Below are positions 52,013 to 61,337 of a stretch of 64,000 nucleotides of DNA, piece after piece; the first letter of the stretch is position 1; every line of letters starts with the position of its first letter. The position numbers were made by a program, and so were the translations under genes. The stretch lies in assembly GCA_902363555.1 (NCBI GenBank), contig CABJAM010000007.1, forward strand, positions 124,001 through 188,000, given 5' to 3'. A model generated the notes under the pieces. That model made no database searches. It was not told the DNA's origin and worked only from the letters and a program-made list of their open reading frames with translations. The stretch is from Lachnospiraceae bacterium (GTDB lineage: Bacteria > Bacillota > Clostridia > Lachnospirales > Lachnospiraceae).

Positions 52013-53515
52013 TCAAACCAATCCCAGCCGCTCAAACTGCTCCTTTGGCACATCCGCCTGCACCATCAGCTTTATGAGCAGGGCTTTCATTTTGGCTTCC
52101 ACAGCGGCGGCCTCCGGGCTTTTAGCAGGATCTAACGGCTGCAATTCCTGCGGATCATTTTCCAGATCATAGAGCAGTGTTCCATAGCGGTACATAAAAT
52201 CCGGCGGCATGGATGTCACCGTTTCCATCCTGAGAAGGGGAACGCCTTTTGTGGATGGACGTCCGGGCATCAGCTCCAGATTTTGCAGCTTTTCTGCCGG
52301 AAACCGCTGAAACAGCTCCGTGGGCATGAGGAAGTACGTGTATAACGGCTTATTTTCCGGTTTTTGCGCCGCCCGCATATACACATAGCGGCCATCGGTA
52401 CAGCAGACATACGAACCATAGTAGCCGAACAGGGCGCCTTCGCAGTCCGCGGCGCAAGCGCCGGCCGATGTACCTTCGCAGGCGCTCTGCCCTACCGGCC
52501 GGCCGAGCATGTTTTCAGGCAGAGGTATTCCGAAATAATCCAGCAGCGTCGCCGGAACGTCGATCATCCGGTTCAGCGCGGCATCCTCCACATTTTTCCG
52601 CCCATCTTTTGGGTTCCACACAAGAAACGGCGTATGGACGACCTCCTGAAATAAGGGCTGCCGGTTTTTATTCCATTCGCCATGCTCACCCATCAGTGTG
52701 CCATGATCCGCAGTAAAAATAAGCATCGTATCCTTCCACAGATCATACCGGTCCATACGGTCCAAAAGACGCCCCATCTGGCTGTCGCATTCCACAAGAA
52801 GGGCCCGGTAATCATTGCGGGTATCCTCCTCCCGGCGGGCGTCGCCGCGGCTGGCCATACTGCCCCACTCGGAATCCTGGCCCACCAGAGGTGCCGGCAG
52901 CTTCTCCCGAAATTCCGGATAGGCCACAAAAGGCTCATGGGGCGTGAAGCTTTCAATCTGTAAAAACCACGGATCATACATATAATTTGTATCAATAAAC
53001 TCCATTCCCAGGTCAAAGGTCCGCACAAGGCTGCTGGATTTGAAATCCGGCATATATCTTCGGTTAACATAATTTTTTCGTATAGAGTCCGGATTCCACA
53101 CAAAGTCAAATTGGGGCATATCCACCTTTCCAAGGTAGCCTTTCCACGGGTCCGCTTCATGGCCGCGGACATTTTCCCAACTGCTGTAACGGGAATGGTA
53201 AGTGGAGCCGCCGTCATCCCAGTAATGGTAATGATCCGACACCAGATGGGCATAGACACCATTTTCCCGCAGCAGTTGAGGCATGGAATCGTCCTGAGGC
53301 TCTAACGGCCCCCACCCCCTGTGCAGAAAATTATACCGACCGGTGTGGAGCTCCCGGCGGGCGGGCATACAGGGCAGACTTCCTGTAAAATGGCTGGTGT
53401 AATTCACACAGTGCTCTGTCAGACGTTTAAAGTTGGGCAGCAGCGCTGCATCACCTCCGCACATTTTCAGAGCATCATAGCGGAATGTATCCATGAGTAC
53501 AAGTATTGCTTTCAT
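52013..53515 (-). CDS. Cys-type sulfatase (S1 family)
   Basis: A 500-residue cytoplasmic sulfatase without a signal peptide. The active-site signature SLPCMPARREL places Cys49 in C-x-P-x-R, to be converted to formylglycine by an anaerobic radical-SAM maturase not seen in this window. Metal-binding segments VLMDTFRYD at the N-terminus and IFTADHGTLMGEHG are present. It should remove sulfate esters from an imported sugar. It follows a binding-protein gene after 57 bp and precedes the second YesM/YesN-ABC locus, which suggests use of a sulfated glycan. Confidence 0.92.
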   Translation of the reverse strand: MKAILVLMDTFRYDALKMCGGDAALLPNFKRLTEHCVNYTSHFTGSLPCMPARRELHTGRYNFLHRGWGPLEPQDDSMPQLLRENGVYAHLVSDHYHYWDDGGSTYHSRYSSWENVRGHEADPWKGYLGKVDMPQFDFVWNPDSIRKNYVNRRYMPDFKSSSLVRTFDLGMEFIDTNYMYDPWFLQIESFTPHEPFVAYPEFREKLPAPLVGQDSEWGSMASRGDARREEDTRNDYRALLVECDSQMGRLLDRMDRYDLWKDTMLIFTADHGTLMGEHGEWNKNRQPLFQEVVHTPFLVWNPKDGRKNVEDAALNRMIDVPATLLDYFGIPLPENMLGRPVGQSACEGTSAGACAADCEGALFGYYGSYVCCTDGRYVYMRAAQKPENKPLYTYFLMPTELFQRFPAEKLQNLELMPGRPSTKGVPLLRMETVTSMPPDFMYRYGTLLYDLENDPQELQPLDPAKSPEAAAVEAKMKALLIKLMVQADVPKEQFERLGLV

Positions 53516-53541
53516 TTCATATATCCTTTCATCGGCAGTTT

Positions 53542-53551
53542 GTAACCGTCC
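53542..53551. repeat. Half-site of the GTAACCGTTC palindrome
   Basis: GTAACCGTCC lies 27 bp upstream of the sulfatase start; the right arm is lost or unrecognisable. Confidence 0.4.
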
Positions 53552-53572
53552 AGGTTTTCCAAAACAGCCTTG

Positions 53573-55249
53573 TCAATTATTCTCCAGCCATGCATTTAGC
53601 TGCTTCTGGTATTCATCAACGATCACGTTGACGCCTGAGGCTTCCAGCTTTTCTATAAATGCATCCAGAGTACCCGCCGGGGCCACGCCGGCATTGAGCT
53701 GCTTTTTAAACTCCTCGATCACGCCGGATACCGAGCCCAGCTCCGTGCTTATGCCAGAAGTGTCGCAGGAAAATCCCAGATATCTGGAATAGTCCGCATT
53801 GGCCCGGGCTTCTCTCTGACGCTCTCTTAACGTCGGTTCATCATTTTCCCACGGGGTGATCATCAGCTTATTGGGCCAGCATGTATCCCCGGTCTGATAA
53901 GCCGGCGACGTATTGCCGTCGATAAAACCGGCCGTACCGTTTTCTTTGATCTCGTAATCCACGCCTTCAATTCCCCAGGCCAGAAGATTGGCAATCCTCG
54001 GGTCCGCATAAGCCATATTGTAAAAAGCCATGGCGGCCTCCGGCTCTTTTGCCGTATTAGGAATCGCCCATACAAATTTTGTCACTGAGGATGTGGCAAT
54101 GGGCAGTTTAACGACCTGTACTGTGGTGATCGGCGTGCCACAATTAATACTTACAGCATTCTCAGAGCCGATCTCCGTCTGGCTCAAAAATGAAAAGGCC
54201 ACATCGGATTTGATCAGTGACGGCGCCATCTCCTGAGTTGTGGCGGAATCTCTGTATATGTATCCCTTTTCATACCATTCCTTTGCGATATCGCACAATG
54301 TCCGGTATTCATCACTGCCAAAGAAATTAAATACCGTGGATGTCTCATCATCGGCATAGACGCCCACAATACTCATGTTATCGCCCAGATTATCGTAGTA
54401 GGCGCAATCGGAAAATTTATCCTTGATCAGCAGGCTGTTGGCAACATTGACAATTTCACTGTAACTGCCCTGGGCTACGATTCCTGCCAGATATCCCCAT
54501 TTATCACTGTTTTTAACAGTCTCCAAAATTTCCTCATACTCACTGAAGCTTTGCATATTCTGAGCCTTTTCCAGGAGCCCAAGGTCCTCAAGCACATCGG
54601 TGCGCATATAAATATTTACGGCTGTCACAAATGCTTTGTTGGCTGGTATTCCGTAAAGCTTTCCATTGATCGTTGTGGAACGCAGTACCGCCTCCTGCTC
54701 CTTCAGTACGCCGGGCGCATATTCCGCCGCCAGATCCGTGATGTCCATAAGCTGCGACTGGGAGGCCATGGTCGTAAATGAGCACGGTCCGCCGGGCAGC
54801 GTAACCATCAGATCCACGGCTTCGTTGGAGGACATCATCAGGTTCATTTGCTGGGCATAGGCCCCAGTCTCAAACAGGTTTAAATTTACATGAGTGTTGA
54901 TCTCATTTTCTGTAATCTTGTTAATCTCAGCTTCCACAGCCGAAAGTCCGGACGGGATCGTGCCGTTGACGATACATACGACCTGGATGTCCGCCATATC
55001 TTCCCATGATACACCGGCGCTGCTGTCGCTCGCCGCGTTTTCCGCTTCGCTGGGTTGTTCTGCCGCTTTGCCAGCGACACTCTCAGTGCTGTTTTCCCTG
55101 CTGTCACTGCCCTCTCCCGATGCTGCGGTCGCTTTGCTTTCACTGCCTGTTCCCGCACCTTTACTGCTATTTGCGTTTCCACACGATGTGAGAATCCCGG
55201 TCATCATCAGAACAACAGCAAGCAGCCACGCCAATCTCTTTGTTTTCAT
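53573..55249 (-). CDS. Sugar ABC transporter substrate-binding lipoprotein, linked to the sulfatase
   Basis: A 558-residue lipoprotein: signal MKTKRLAWLLAVVLMMTGIL, lipobox LTSC, a long Ser/Ala/Glu-rich linker to about 90, then the binding domain (IQVVCIVNGTIPSGLSAVEA onward). AGGAGGA precedes the ATG at 55249. The sulfatase gene follows. It has no permease of its own; it might deliver a sulfated ligand to the permease pair at 44773-46677. That sharing is inference. A LysR gene is divergent from it. Confidence 0.87.
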   Translation of the reverse strand: MKTKRLAWLLAVVLMMTGILTSCGNANSSKGAGTGSESKATAASGEGSDSRENSTESVAGKAAEQPSEAENAASDSSAGVSWEDMADIQVVCIVNGTIPSGLSAVEAEINKITENEINTHVNLNLFETGAYAQQMNLMMSSNEAVDLMVTLPGGPCSFTTMASQSQLMDITDLAAEYAPGVLKEQEAVLRSTTINGKLYGIPANKAFVTAVNIYMRTDVLEDLGLLEKAQNMQSFSEYEEILETVKNSDKWGYLAGIVAQGSYSEIVNVANSLLIKDKFSDCAYYDNLGDNMSIVGVYADDETSTVFNFFGSDEYRTLCDIAKEWYEKGYIYRDSATTQEMAPSLIKSDVAFSFLSQTEIGSENAVSINCGTPITTVQVVKLPIATSSVTKFVWAIPNTAKEPEAAMAFYNMAYADPRIANLLAWGIEGVDYEIKENGTAGFIDGNTSPAYQTGDTCWPNKLMITPWENDEPTLRERQREARANADYSRYLGFSCDTSGISTELGSVSGVIEEFKKQLNAGVAPAGTLDAFIEKLEASGVNVIVDEYQKQLNAWLENN

Positions 55250-55264
55250 TTGTAAACTCCTCCT

Positions 55265-55297
55265 TGATCTCGTTGCCAATTTCCTCTGAAATTGACC
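55265..55297 (-). repeat. Possible degenerate copy of the two-hairpin element (stem II only)
   Basis: On the minus strand AGGTCAATTTC...GGAAATTGGCAAC resembles stem II of the element at 30651-30680, with a 7-bp core CAATTTC/GAAATTG. It lies 16 bp before the binding-protein start. The TGAT hairpin is missing. Confidence 0.3.
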
Positions 55298-55395
55298 TTG
55301 TTTATAGTTATATTTTATATTTGCTTTAGCCCGCCGTCCAATATATAATATAGATATACTTATAGGCTGGGAACAATAAAGGAGGCCGGGAATTT

Positions 55396-56265
55396 ATGGA
55401 TTTATTACAACTGGAATATTTCGTCGCGGTGGCAAAATGCGAGCATATGACTCAGGCAGCACTAAAGCTTCACATCTCACAGCCCACCTTAAGCCAGGTC
55501 ATCGCCCGGCTGGAAAAGGACCTGGGCGTCCTGCTTTTCGACCGGCACGGCAAGCATCTTAAGCTCAATGAAAATGGGAAGCTTTTACTGGAAAGAGCCA
55601 CATTTATACTGTCATATATAAAAAATACAGAATCGGAATTCAAAAAATATGCTATCGATGAAAATAATGATATTTATATACGAATGTATGGCGGACATTA
55701 TATATTTTCAGATCTGATCAAGAAATTTAAAGACGACTACCCATACACCCGTTTTCATCTTCTGTCCAATGAGGACGCGCCGCAGGAAACGTTGAGTATC
55801 GGTTTTATCAACACCTGGACCGATTCGCTAAACGGTGTTTACCTTTTCGACGACGAAATGCGCCTCCTCGTGTCGAAAAAGTCACCACTGGCGAATCGGA
55901 GCAGTGTCGATCTGGCCGAACTAAAGACCATGGATTTTATAAATAATACCACCGGCTTTTTGAAGAATATTACACAGCCCTATTGCGAGCGGGCCGGCTT
56001 TATCCCCAAATTTTCTTATACAGCCCAGAATAATACGGACGTTACCATGCTGATCGAGTTGGATTACGGCATTGCCTTCTGGCCGAAAATGGCGCTGTCG
56101 GAAATACTGACGGATCATATGGCTGTGGTGGAGCTGCGGCGGCCGGTATGCATCCGCAGCATGTTCCTCAAATTCCCGGAAGGGCGGCAGCTAACGGTAC
56201 TGGAGCAGACATTTGCGGCATACTGCCAGGACTATTTTGGAGCAGCCAAAGAAGCAAATACATAG
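55396..56265 (+). CDS. LysR-family transcriptional regulator
   Basis: A 289-residue protein. The LysR helix-turn-helix reads LEYFVAVAKCEHMTQAALKL then HISQPTLSQVIARLEKDLGV. A periplasmic-binding-like effector domain (about 90-289) follows. AGGAGG lies before the ATG. It is divergent from the sulfatase-linked binding-protein gene across a 146-bp AT-rich gap, the usual position for a LysR regulator and its target, and convergent with the beta-galactosidase. The effector is unknown. Confidence 0.92.
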   Translation: MDLLQLEYFVAVAKCEHMTQAALKLHISQPTLSQVIARLEKDLGVLLFDRHGKHLKLNENGKLLLERATFILSYIKNTESEFKKYAIDENNDIYIRMYGGHYIFSDLIKKFKDDYPYTRFHLLSNEDAPQETLSIGFINTWTDSLNGVYLFDDEMRLLVSKKSPLANRSSVDLAELKTMDFINNTTGFLKNITQPYCERAGFIPKFSYTAQNNTDVTMLIELDYGIAFWPKMALSEILTDHMAVVELRRPVCIRSMFLKFPEGRQLTVLEQTFAAYCQDYFGAAKEANT

Positions 56266-56335
56266 ATTGCCAGGGCAGCGCAGCCCCCATTTAGTGTCGA
56301 GCTGGCCAAATCGCAGCGCACTTCAGCGCAGCTTT

Positions 56336-58708
56336 TTAATATGCTTCGACTACACACGCCCCATCTGCGACACCGTCAGCCGTTACCCGCACATGGATCG
56401 CTCCCGGCGCGTGAGCCTTGAACAGGATCACCGCCGCCCCATTGTAAGCGTGGCATTTCGTATCTCCGATGGCATCCTCCGTACACGGACTTCCGCTGCC
56501 GATGGCGATAAATTCCGCAGGCCCCTCAAGCGAAACAAAAAGCTCCCGCCCATCCGACGGCAGACGTCGCCCGGCGGCATCGCACACGTCCACATGAACA
56601 TAGCACAAATCCATAGCATCCGCTTTCAGGGAAGTATCCTCCGGTGTGAGTACAAGCTGGCTTGCAGGGCCCGCACTGACCAGACGCCCGCGGCTGATTT
56701 CCACGCCATCCTTATAGCTCACCGCTTCCAGAACACCCCTTTCATAAGGAATATCTAAAGTGGCAATAAGCTTTTCATAAGGCGCGCGGCCCACCGTCCT
56801 GCCGTTTATCAAAAATTCCGCTTCATCCCCGGGGCCGTAAGCGTCCACCTTTACCATTTTCCCGATCCAGCAGTCCTCAAAGGACCAGTCGTCATTCACA
56901 TCATGCCAGCGCCATGGGGTGCCAGAGCAATTCTCGCCATAGTGCTTCGGATGGGTTGTAAACAGCCATGTATTTTTCGTATGCTCCCACATGATCTCCC
57001 GGTAATAGGACTGCGGACGCCGCCGTCCGGTCAGAAGAATATCCGACTGCCAGGAGGTGCGCCACGGGTAAGGCGTCATAAAGCTAAACGGCTCGTTATC
57101 CTTTTCCCAGTAGGTCTTGCCTACGCCCACCTCGCCCAGATAGTCCACAGCGGCCCATATAAAATCTCCCAACACATAGGAATGCTTTATGACCGCATCC
57201 CAGTAATCATACGTTGTCAAAGCATGGGTTTCGGTGCCCATCATAATCCGCTTTGGCCACCGGTTATGATCGCCCTCATAGCGGCTCCACAAATAATTAT
57301 AGCCCACGATATCCAGCGGCTCGGCAAAGCCCTCGGTTTTATTGCCCCATTTATCCCCCTCGCTGCTGATGGCATTGGCATCAAAATTAGTGCCCATGGC
57401 ATCATCCTCATCAAATACGCCGCAGATGGCGGACAGAGTAAACCGGGTCGGGTCCAGCGACTTAAACTTGTCATTGAGGCGTCTGGCCCAGGCGGCTCCG
57501 TCACCGCTGCCGTCGCGCTCTCCGATCTCGTTGCCGATGGAGTAGGTAATGACACAGGGGTGGTTGCGGTCGCGCTTCACCATGTATTCTATATCCCTCT
57601 CCCACCAGTCCTCAAAATATAAATGATAGTCCATGGGCATTTTCCCCATGCGCCATACATCAAAGCATTCATCCAGCAAAAGCATCCCAAGCTGGTCACA
57701 GGCTCTGAGCATAGCCGTTGACGGTGGATAATGGCTGATCCGCACGGCGTTGTAGCCCGCAGATTTAAGTATCCGGATTTTGCGCGCCTCGGCTTTTGGG
57801 TAGGCGCAGGCGCCAAGAAAGCCGTTATCATGGTGGATACAGCCGCCCTTCAGCTTGATGGATCTGCCGTTGAGCATAAAGCCACGCTCTGCATCGATGG
57901 CAATGGTACGGATACCAAAGGTGTCCTGGGCGGTATCCAGCACCTCATCCCCGTTGGTCAGTTGAATTTTGTATGTATACAAATAGGGGGCATCCAGCTC
58001 CCACAAATGGGGATTTTCCACGATCAGTGTCACATCGCAGTCCTCACTGTGCCCGGGCACTGCATTGACCACAGCCCTGCCGGCGGCAGCCACCTGGCCG
58101 TTCATGTCCAAAATCTCGCAGCATACATCCGCCATCTGCGCATCATCCTTTTTATTGGTGACGATCACATTGATATTTACGGTGGCGCTCCCATCCTTTA
58201 CATCTGGTGTAGTGACAAATATATTCCACGGATTTATGTAAACCTTTCCTCCCAGCCACAGCCCCACACTCCGGTATAGCCCGCCGCCGCTGTACCACCG
58301 GGTGGAGGGCTGTCGGCTCTGGGTTATGATTTTCAATTCATTTTTCCTGCCGTCAAATCGCAATGCCCTGGTCAGGTTTACCTGATACGGCGTATAGCCA
58401 TAAGGATGAATGCCCAAAAGCTCATTATTCAAAGACACTTCTGTATTCATGTAAGCGCCGTCGATATCCAAAATAACGGTTTTATCCATCCAGGCTTCCG
58501 GCACATCCAGTGTTTTTCGGTAAACGCCCTCACCCTGGCCAAAAAAGCCATTGGCAGAAGCGCCGGCGGCATCCGCCGTCCGCGGCTTATTAATGATATA
58601 ATCGTGGGGCAGGTTGACAACCTTCGATTCAGGTTTGTCAAATATGAAGCTCATACTTTCGTCGGCTTCGTAAAATTCCCAGTTTTTGTTTAACTCAATA
58701 TACTGCAT
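56336..58708 (-). CDS. Glycoside hydrolase family 2 beta-galactosidase-like enzyme
   Basis: A 790-residue cytoplasmic enzyme. It has an N-terminal sugar-binding jelly roll (about 1-175; NLPHDYIINKPR and GVYRKTLDVP), an Ig-like domain (about 180-280), a catalytic barrel (about 285-580) and C-terminal Ig-like parts with a DUF4982-like region. Catalytic residues are Glu394 in SIGNEIGE (acid/base) and Glu493 in MGTETHA (nucleophile). It fits beta-galactosidase, though GH2 also includes glucuronidases. AGGAGGAG precedes the ATG. It is monocistronic; its leader has a degenerate palindrome at 58756. Confidence 0.92.
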   Translation of the reverse strand: MQYIELNKNWEFYEADESMSFIFDKPESKVVNLPHDYIINKPRTADAAGASANGFFGQGEGVYRKTLDVPEAWMDKTVILDIDGAYMNTEVSLNNELLGIHPYGYTPYQVNLTRALRFDGRKNELKIITQSRQPSTRWYSGGGLYRSVGLWLGGKVYINPWNIFVTTPDVKDGSATVNINVIVTNKKDDAQMADVCCEILDMNGQVAAAGRAVVNAVPGHSEDCDVTLIVENPHLWELDAPYLYTYKIQLTNGDEVLDTAQDTFGIRTIAIDAERGFMLNGRSIKLKGGCIHHDNGFLGACAYPKAEARKIRILKSAGYNAVRISHYPPSTAMLRACDQLGMLLLDECFDVWRMGKMPMDYHLYFEDWWERDIEYMVKRDRNHPCVITYSIGNEIGERDGSGDGAAWARRLNDKFKSLDPTRFTLSAICGVFDEDDAMGTNFDANAISSEGDKWGNKTEGFAEPLDIVGYNYLWSRYEGDHNRWPKRIMMGTETHALTTYDYWDAVIKHSYVLGDFIWAAVDYLGEVGVGKTYWEKDNEPFSFMTPYPWRTSWQSDILLTGRRRPQSYYREIMWEHTKNTWLFTTHPKHYGENCSGTPWRWHDVNDDWSFEDCWIGKMVKVDAYGPGDEAEFLINGRTVGRAPYEKLIATLDIPYERGVLEAVSYKDGVEISRGRLVSAGPASQLVLTPEDTSLKADAMDLCYVHVDVCDAAGRRLPSDGRELFVSLEGPAEFIAIGSGSPCTEDAIGDTKCHAYNGAAVILFKAHAPGAIHVRVTADGVADGACVVEAY

Positions 58709-58755
58709 ACATATACTCCTCCTGTTTTGATCTGCGTTCTCCTATGGTCCTGGCA

Positions 58756-58785
58756 GTAAATGTGAAGACCTGTCTGAACGGTTAC
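58756..58785. repeat. Degenerate GTAACCGTTC palindrome
   Basis: The right arm GAACGGTTAC (58776-58785) is perfect; the left arm GTAAATGTGA (58756-58765) matches 6 of 10. It lies 48 bp upstream of the beta-galactosidase start. Confidence 0.5.
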
Positions 58786-58893
58786 GCTCTGGCAACTACA
58801 ATTCTCATTATAGAAAAAATCAGGATATACAACAAGACCAGATTACATGTTTTGAGGGTTAAAACAGGCCCAAAACCAAGCTGGATTTTTTAC

Positions 58894-58922
58894 TTGTTAT
58901 TCTTTATTGTTTGGAATACAAT
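58894..58922 (+). promoter_or_regulatory. Promoter of the KdpD/KdpE-like genes
   Basis: TTGTTA (58894-58899), a 17-bp spacer and TACAAT (58917-58922) lie 56 bp before the kinase start. Confidence 0.65.
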
Positions 58923-58978
58923 AGACATGGACTCTATACAATCAGATTCTATATGATCAGAAAGGCAGGATAAATACG

Positions 58979-60064
58979 ATGAATAAAAAGCCATATAAAA
59001 ACAGGTTCCTGGGGATATTACGCCAGTTCCTGCTTTTAACGCTACTCATGGCGGCCGCCTCTGTCGTCGGCTATGTGTTCCGTCATTTTGGATTCCCGGA
59101 AACAAATATTGTAATTGTCTACCTTTTAGCCGTGATGATATTTTCCTGCTTTACCACCGGCTATATTCCCGGAATACTGGCGTCCATATCTGGCACCCTG
59201 GCCTACAATTATTTCTTCACAAGGCCATTTTTTTCACTGTCGGTCTATGATTTAAGTTATCTCATCACATTTGTGGTGATGACCGCCATCGCCCTTATAG
59301 CCAGCACCATGACCTCCAGAGTCCGGCAAAGCGCTCTGGAAGCCCAGCGGCGGGCTGCGGAGACAGCTCAGGAGCGCTACCGGGCCAATCTGCTGCGCTC
59401 CATATCCCACGATCTGCGCACGCCATTGGCTGGCATTATCGGCGCATCGGAAATGCTCATGTCCATGAGTACGGCCGATGACCCGCGCTATCCACTGGCG
59501 GAAGGAATCCATAAGGATGCCGACTGGCTCCACTCCCTTGTGGAAAATATCCTGAACCTCACCCGGCTTCAAGACGGGCAGCTGGCCATTCGCAAGGAGC
59601 CGGAGGTGGTAGACGAGATTATCGAAAGCGCCCTGTCGCATATCCAACTGCGCTATCCGGACCGGGAGATCACTGTGGTCCTTCCCGAAGACCTGCTTTT
59701 TGTACCCATGGATGCCCGTCTCATCGACCAGGTGCTTGTCAATCTTTTGGATAATGCACTAAAGCATACGACACCGGACAATTCTATCGATATTTTGGTT
59801 CAAAAGGATGATGCTGGCAACCAGGTCCTGTTTAAGGTCCGGGATAATGGCCCGGGAATCCCTGAGACAGAGCTTCCAAATATTTTTCAGGCGTTTTACA
59901 CCCGGCAAAACAGCCGCGGCGACGCCCAGCGCGGCATTGGTCTGGGCCTTACCATCTGCGAAGCCATCGTCAATGCCCACGGCGGACACATTTATGCGGC
60001 AAACCGCAGTGACGGACCAGGAGCCGAATTTACATTCACACTACCTTTGGAGGATAAAAAATGA
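58979..60064 (+). CDS. Short KdpD-like sensor histidine kinase
   Basis: A 361-residue kinase lacking the N-terminal KdpD and universal-stress domains of classical KdpD. The DUF4118 membrane part (about 10-115, with IVIVYLLAVMIFSCFTTGYI and YNYFFTRPFFSL) leads into HisKA (SISHDLRTPLAGI, His144) and HATPase (LVNLLDNALKHT, DNGPGIPE, GIGLGL). It overlaps the response-regulator gene by 4 nt. Potassium or osmotic sensing is inferred from the KdpD-type membrane part and the Trk operon next door; kdpFABC is absent here. Confidence 0.9.
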   Translation: MNKKPYKNRFLGILRQFLLLTLLMAAASVVGYVFRHFGFPETNIVIVYLLAVMIFSCFTTGYIPGILASISGTLAYNYFFTRPFFSLSVYDLSYLITFVVMTAIALIASTMTSRVRQSALEAQRRAAETAQERYRANLLRSISHDLRTPLAGIIGASEMLMSMSTADDPRYPLAEGIHKDADWLHSLVENILNLTRLQDGQLAIRKEPEVVDEIIESALSHIQLRYPDREITVVLPEDLLFVPMDARLIDQVLVNLLDNALKHTTPDNSIDILVQKDDAGNQVLFKVRDNGPGIPETELPNIFQAFYTRQNSRGDAQRGIGLGLTICEAIVNAHGGHIYAANRSDGPGAEFTFTLPLEDKK

Positions 60065-60759
60065 TACCTGTAAAAGCAACGGTGCTTGTTGTGGAGGATG
60101 ACCCTCAGATTCGTAATTTTATGCTGTTTGCCCTGAAAAAAGAGGGCTTTAAAACACTGATGGCCGGCAACGCTCAGGGGGCATTAAGCCAGATTGTTTC
60201 CGAAGCCATTGATATTGTGCTGCTGGATCTGGGGCTGCCGGACTATGACGGCATGGATGTGATCAAAAAGGTCCGTGAATGGTCCGACATTCCTATAATT
60301 GTCGTCTCTGCCAGAGATCAGGATAAAGAAAAAGCTGCGGCGCTGGACGCCGGCGCTGACGATTATATTACCAAGCCGTTTTCAGCCACGGAGCTGATGG
60401 CCCGCATCCGTGTGGCACTGCGCCATTTGTATAAACAGTCGGTACGTACGGTCCAGACGGTGTTTCGTGTGGGCGGTCTGTCCATCGACCTGGATAAACG
60501 TCTTGTTTATCTGGATGATCAGGAGCTTCATGTCACGCCTATGGAATATGCACTTCTGGCGCTGTTTTTCAAAAATATGGGCAAGGTGCTCACAAGCAAT
60601 ATGATCATTAAGGAAATATGGGGGGCTGGATACGGTTCGGATACGCAGGCGCTGCGGGCACTAATGGCGGGGCTGCGGAGAAAGATTGAAAAAAATCCCG
60701 GGAAGCCCCGGTATATAATGACGGAAATTGGCGTTGGCTATCGATTAGTTGACGAATAA
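60061..60759 (+). CDS. kdpE: KdpE-like OmpR-family response regulator
   Basis: A 232-residue regulator. The receiver has VLVVEDDPQI, the phosphoacceptor in VLLDLGLPDYDG and the Lys in DDYITKPFS. The winged-helix Trans_reg_C domain (about 130-230) contains VTPMEYALLALFFKNMGKVL and a C-terminal IMTEIGVGYRLVDE. It is translationally coupled to the kinase. Likely targets are the repeated TCTCACA sites in front of the potassium operon directly downstream. Confidence 0.9.
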   Translation: MIPVKATVLVVEDDPQIRNFMLFALKKEGFKTLMAGNAQGALSQIVSEAIDIVLLDLGLPDYDGMDVIKKVREWSDIPIIVVSARDQDKEKAAALDAGADDYITKPFSATELMARIRVALRHLYKQSVRTVQTVFRVGGLSIDLDKRLVYLDDQELHVTPMEYALLALFFKNMGKVLTSNMIIKEIWGAGYGSDTQALRALMAGLRRKIEKNPGKPRYIMTEIGVGYRLVDE

Positions 60760-60763
60760 TTAT

Positions 60764-60842
60764 AAAAAGGGCGAAGAGTATCGCAAATCTACCACAGGTC
60801 TGAGTACCCATATGTGGTGGAAGCGAACGCTTCGCCCTTTTT
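60764..60842 (+). terminator. Terminator after kdpE
   Basis: AAAAAGGGCGAAG (60764-60776) pairs perfectly with CTTCGCCCTTTTT (60830-60842), enclosing an inner TACCACA/TGTGGTG stem. It separates the regulator genes from the potassium operon. Confidence 0.85.
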
Positions 60843-60846
60843 ATTT

Positions 60847-60910
60847 TCTCACAGCTTTCTCACACGTTTTCACAGCTCTCACACCATTCTCACAGAAAAT
60901 CCCATATGAT
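60847..60910 (+). promoter_or_regulatory. Promoter with five helically phased TCTCACA repeats
   Basis: TCTCACA occurs at 60847, 60858, 60877 and 60888, and as TTTCACA at 60868, so the steps are 11, 10, 9 and 11 bp. A -10 TATGAT follows at 60905-60910, and the last repeat overlaps the -35 position. OmpR-family regulators bind such direct repeats with one-turn spacing, and KdpE is encoded just upstream. Confidence 0.6.
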
Positions 60911-60984
60911 TAAGACAACAAAGGAAAACAAATTTGATTTATATAGCAACCGTTTTAATACGGTTTGATCCAGGAGGGATTTTT

Positions 60985-61323
60985 ATGTTGGAATTAAAAA
61001 ATAGTCAGGACACTGCGATGGATTCACTTTGTAAGACGGTAAGAGCTTTGATCCGGCATGACGCGTTTGATGAATGCGAGACACTTGTTGCCGAGGCAAT
61101 GGGAAAGTTTCCTCATGCGGCCGAGCCTCATAATCTGTTTGGCGTGGTTCTGGAGCTTGAGGGGATGCATCCGGAGGCCATGCGGCATTTTCGGGCAGCC
61201 TGGGCGCTGGACCCGACCTATTTGCCGGCACGGTACAATCTGGATAAGTTTGGCACATTTTATGAAGATGGCACATTCGCTATTGATGCATCCGACTGCC
61301 GGGACCGCAGGGTTAAATACTAA
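60985..61323 (+). CDS. Small TPR-like protein in the potassium operon
   Basis: A 112-residue soluble protein with two tetratricopeptide-like helical pairs (AEPHNLFGVVLELEGMHPEA and MRHFRAAWALDPTYLPARYN). CAGGAGGG precedes the ATG at 60985. It is the first gene of the operon, 14 nt before the RCK gene. A function in K+ transport is not established; it may be an assembly or regulatory partner. Confidence 0.78.
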   Translation: MLELKNSQDTAMDSLCKTVRALIRHDAFDECETLVAEAMGKFPHAAEPHNLFGVVLELEGMHPEAMRHFRAAWALDPTYLPARYNLDKFGTFYEDGTFAIDASDCRDRRVKY

Positions 61324-61337
61324 AGGAGGGCTGCTTT

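Noticed and set aside
60764..60842. c-di-AMP (ydaO-type) riboswitch before the potassium genes
   Set aside because: None of the conserved ydaO blocks is present; the structure is a simple terminator with a nested stem and lies upstream of the operon promoter.
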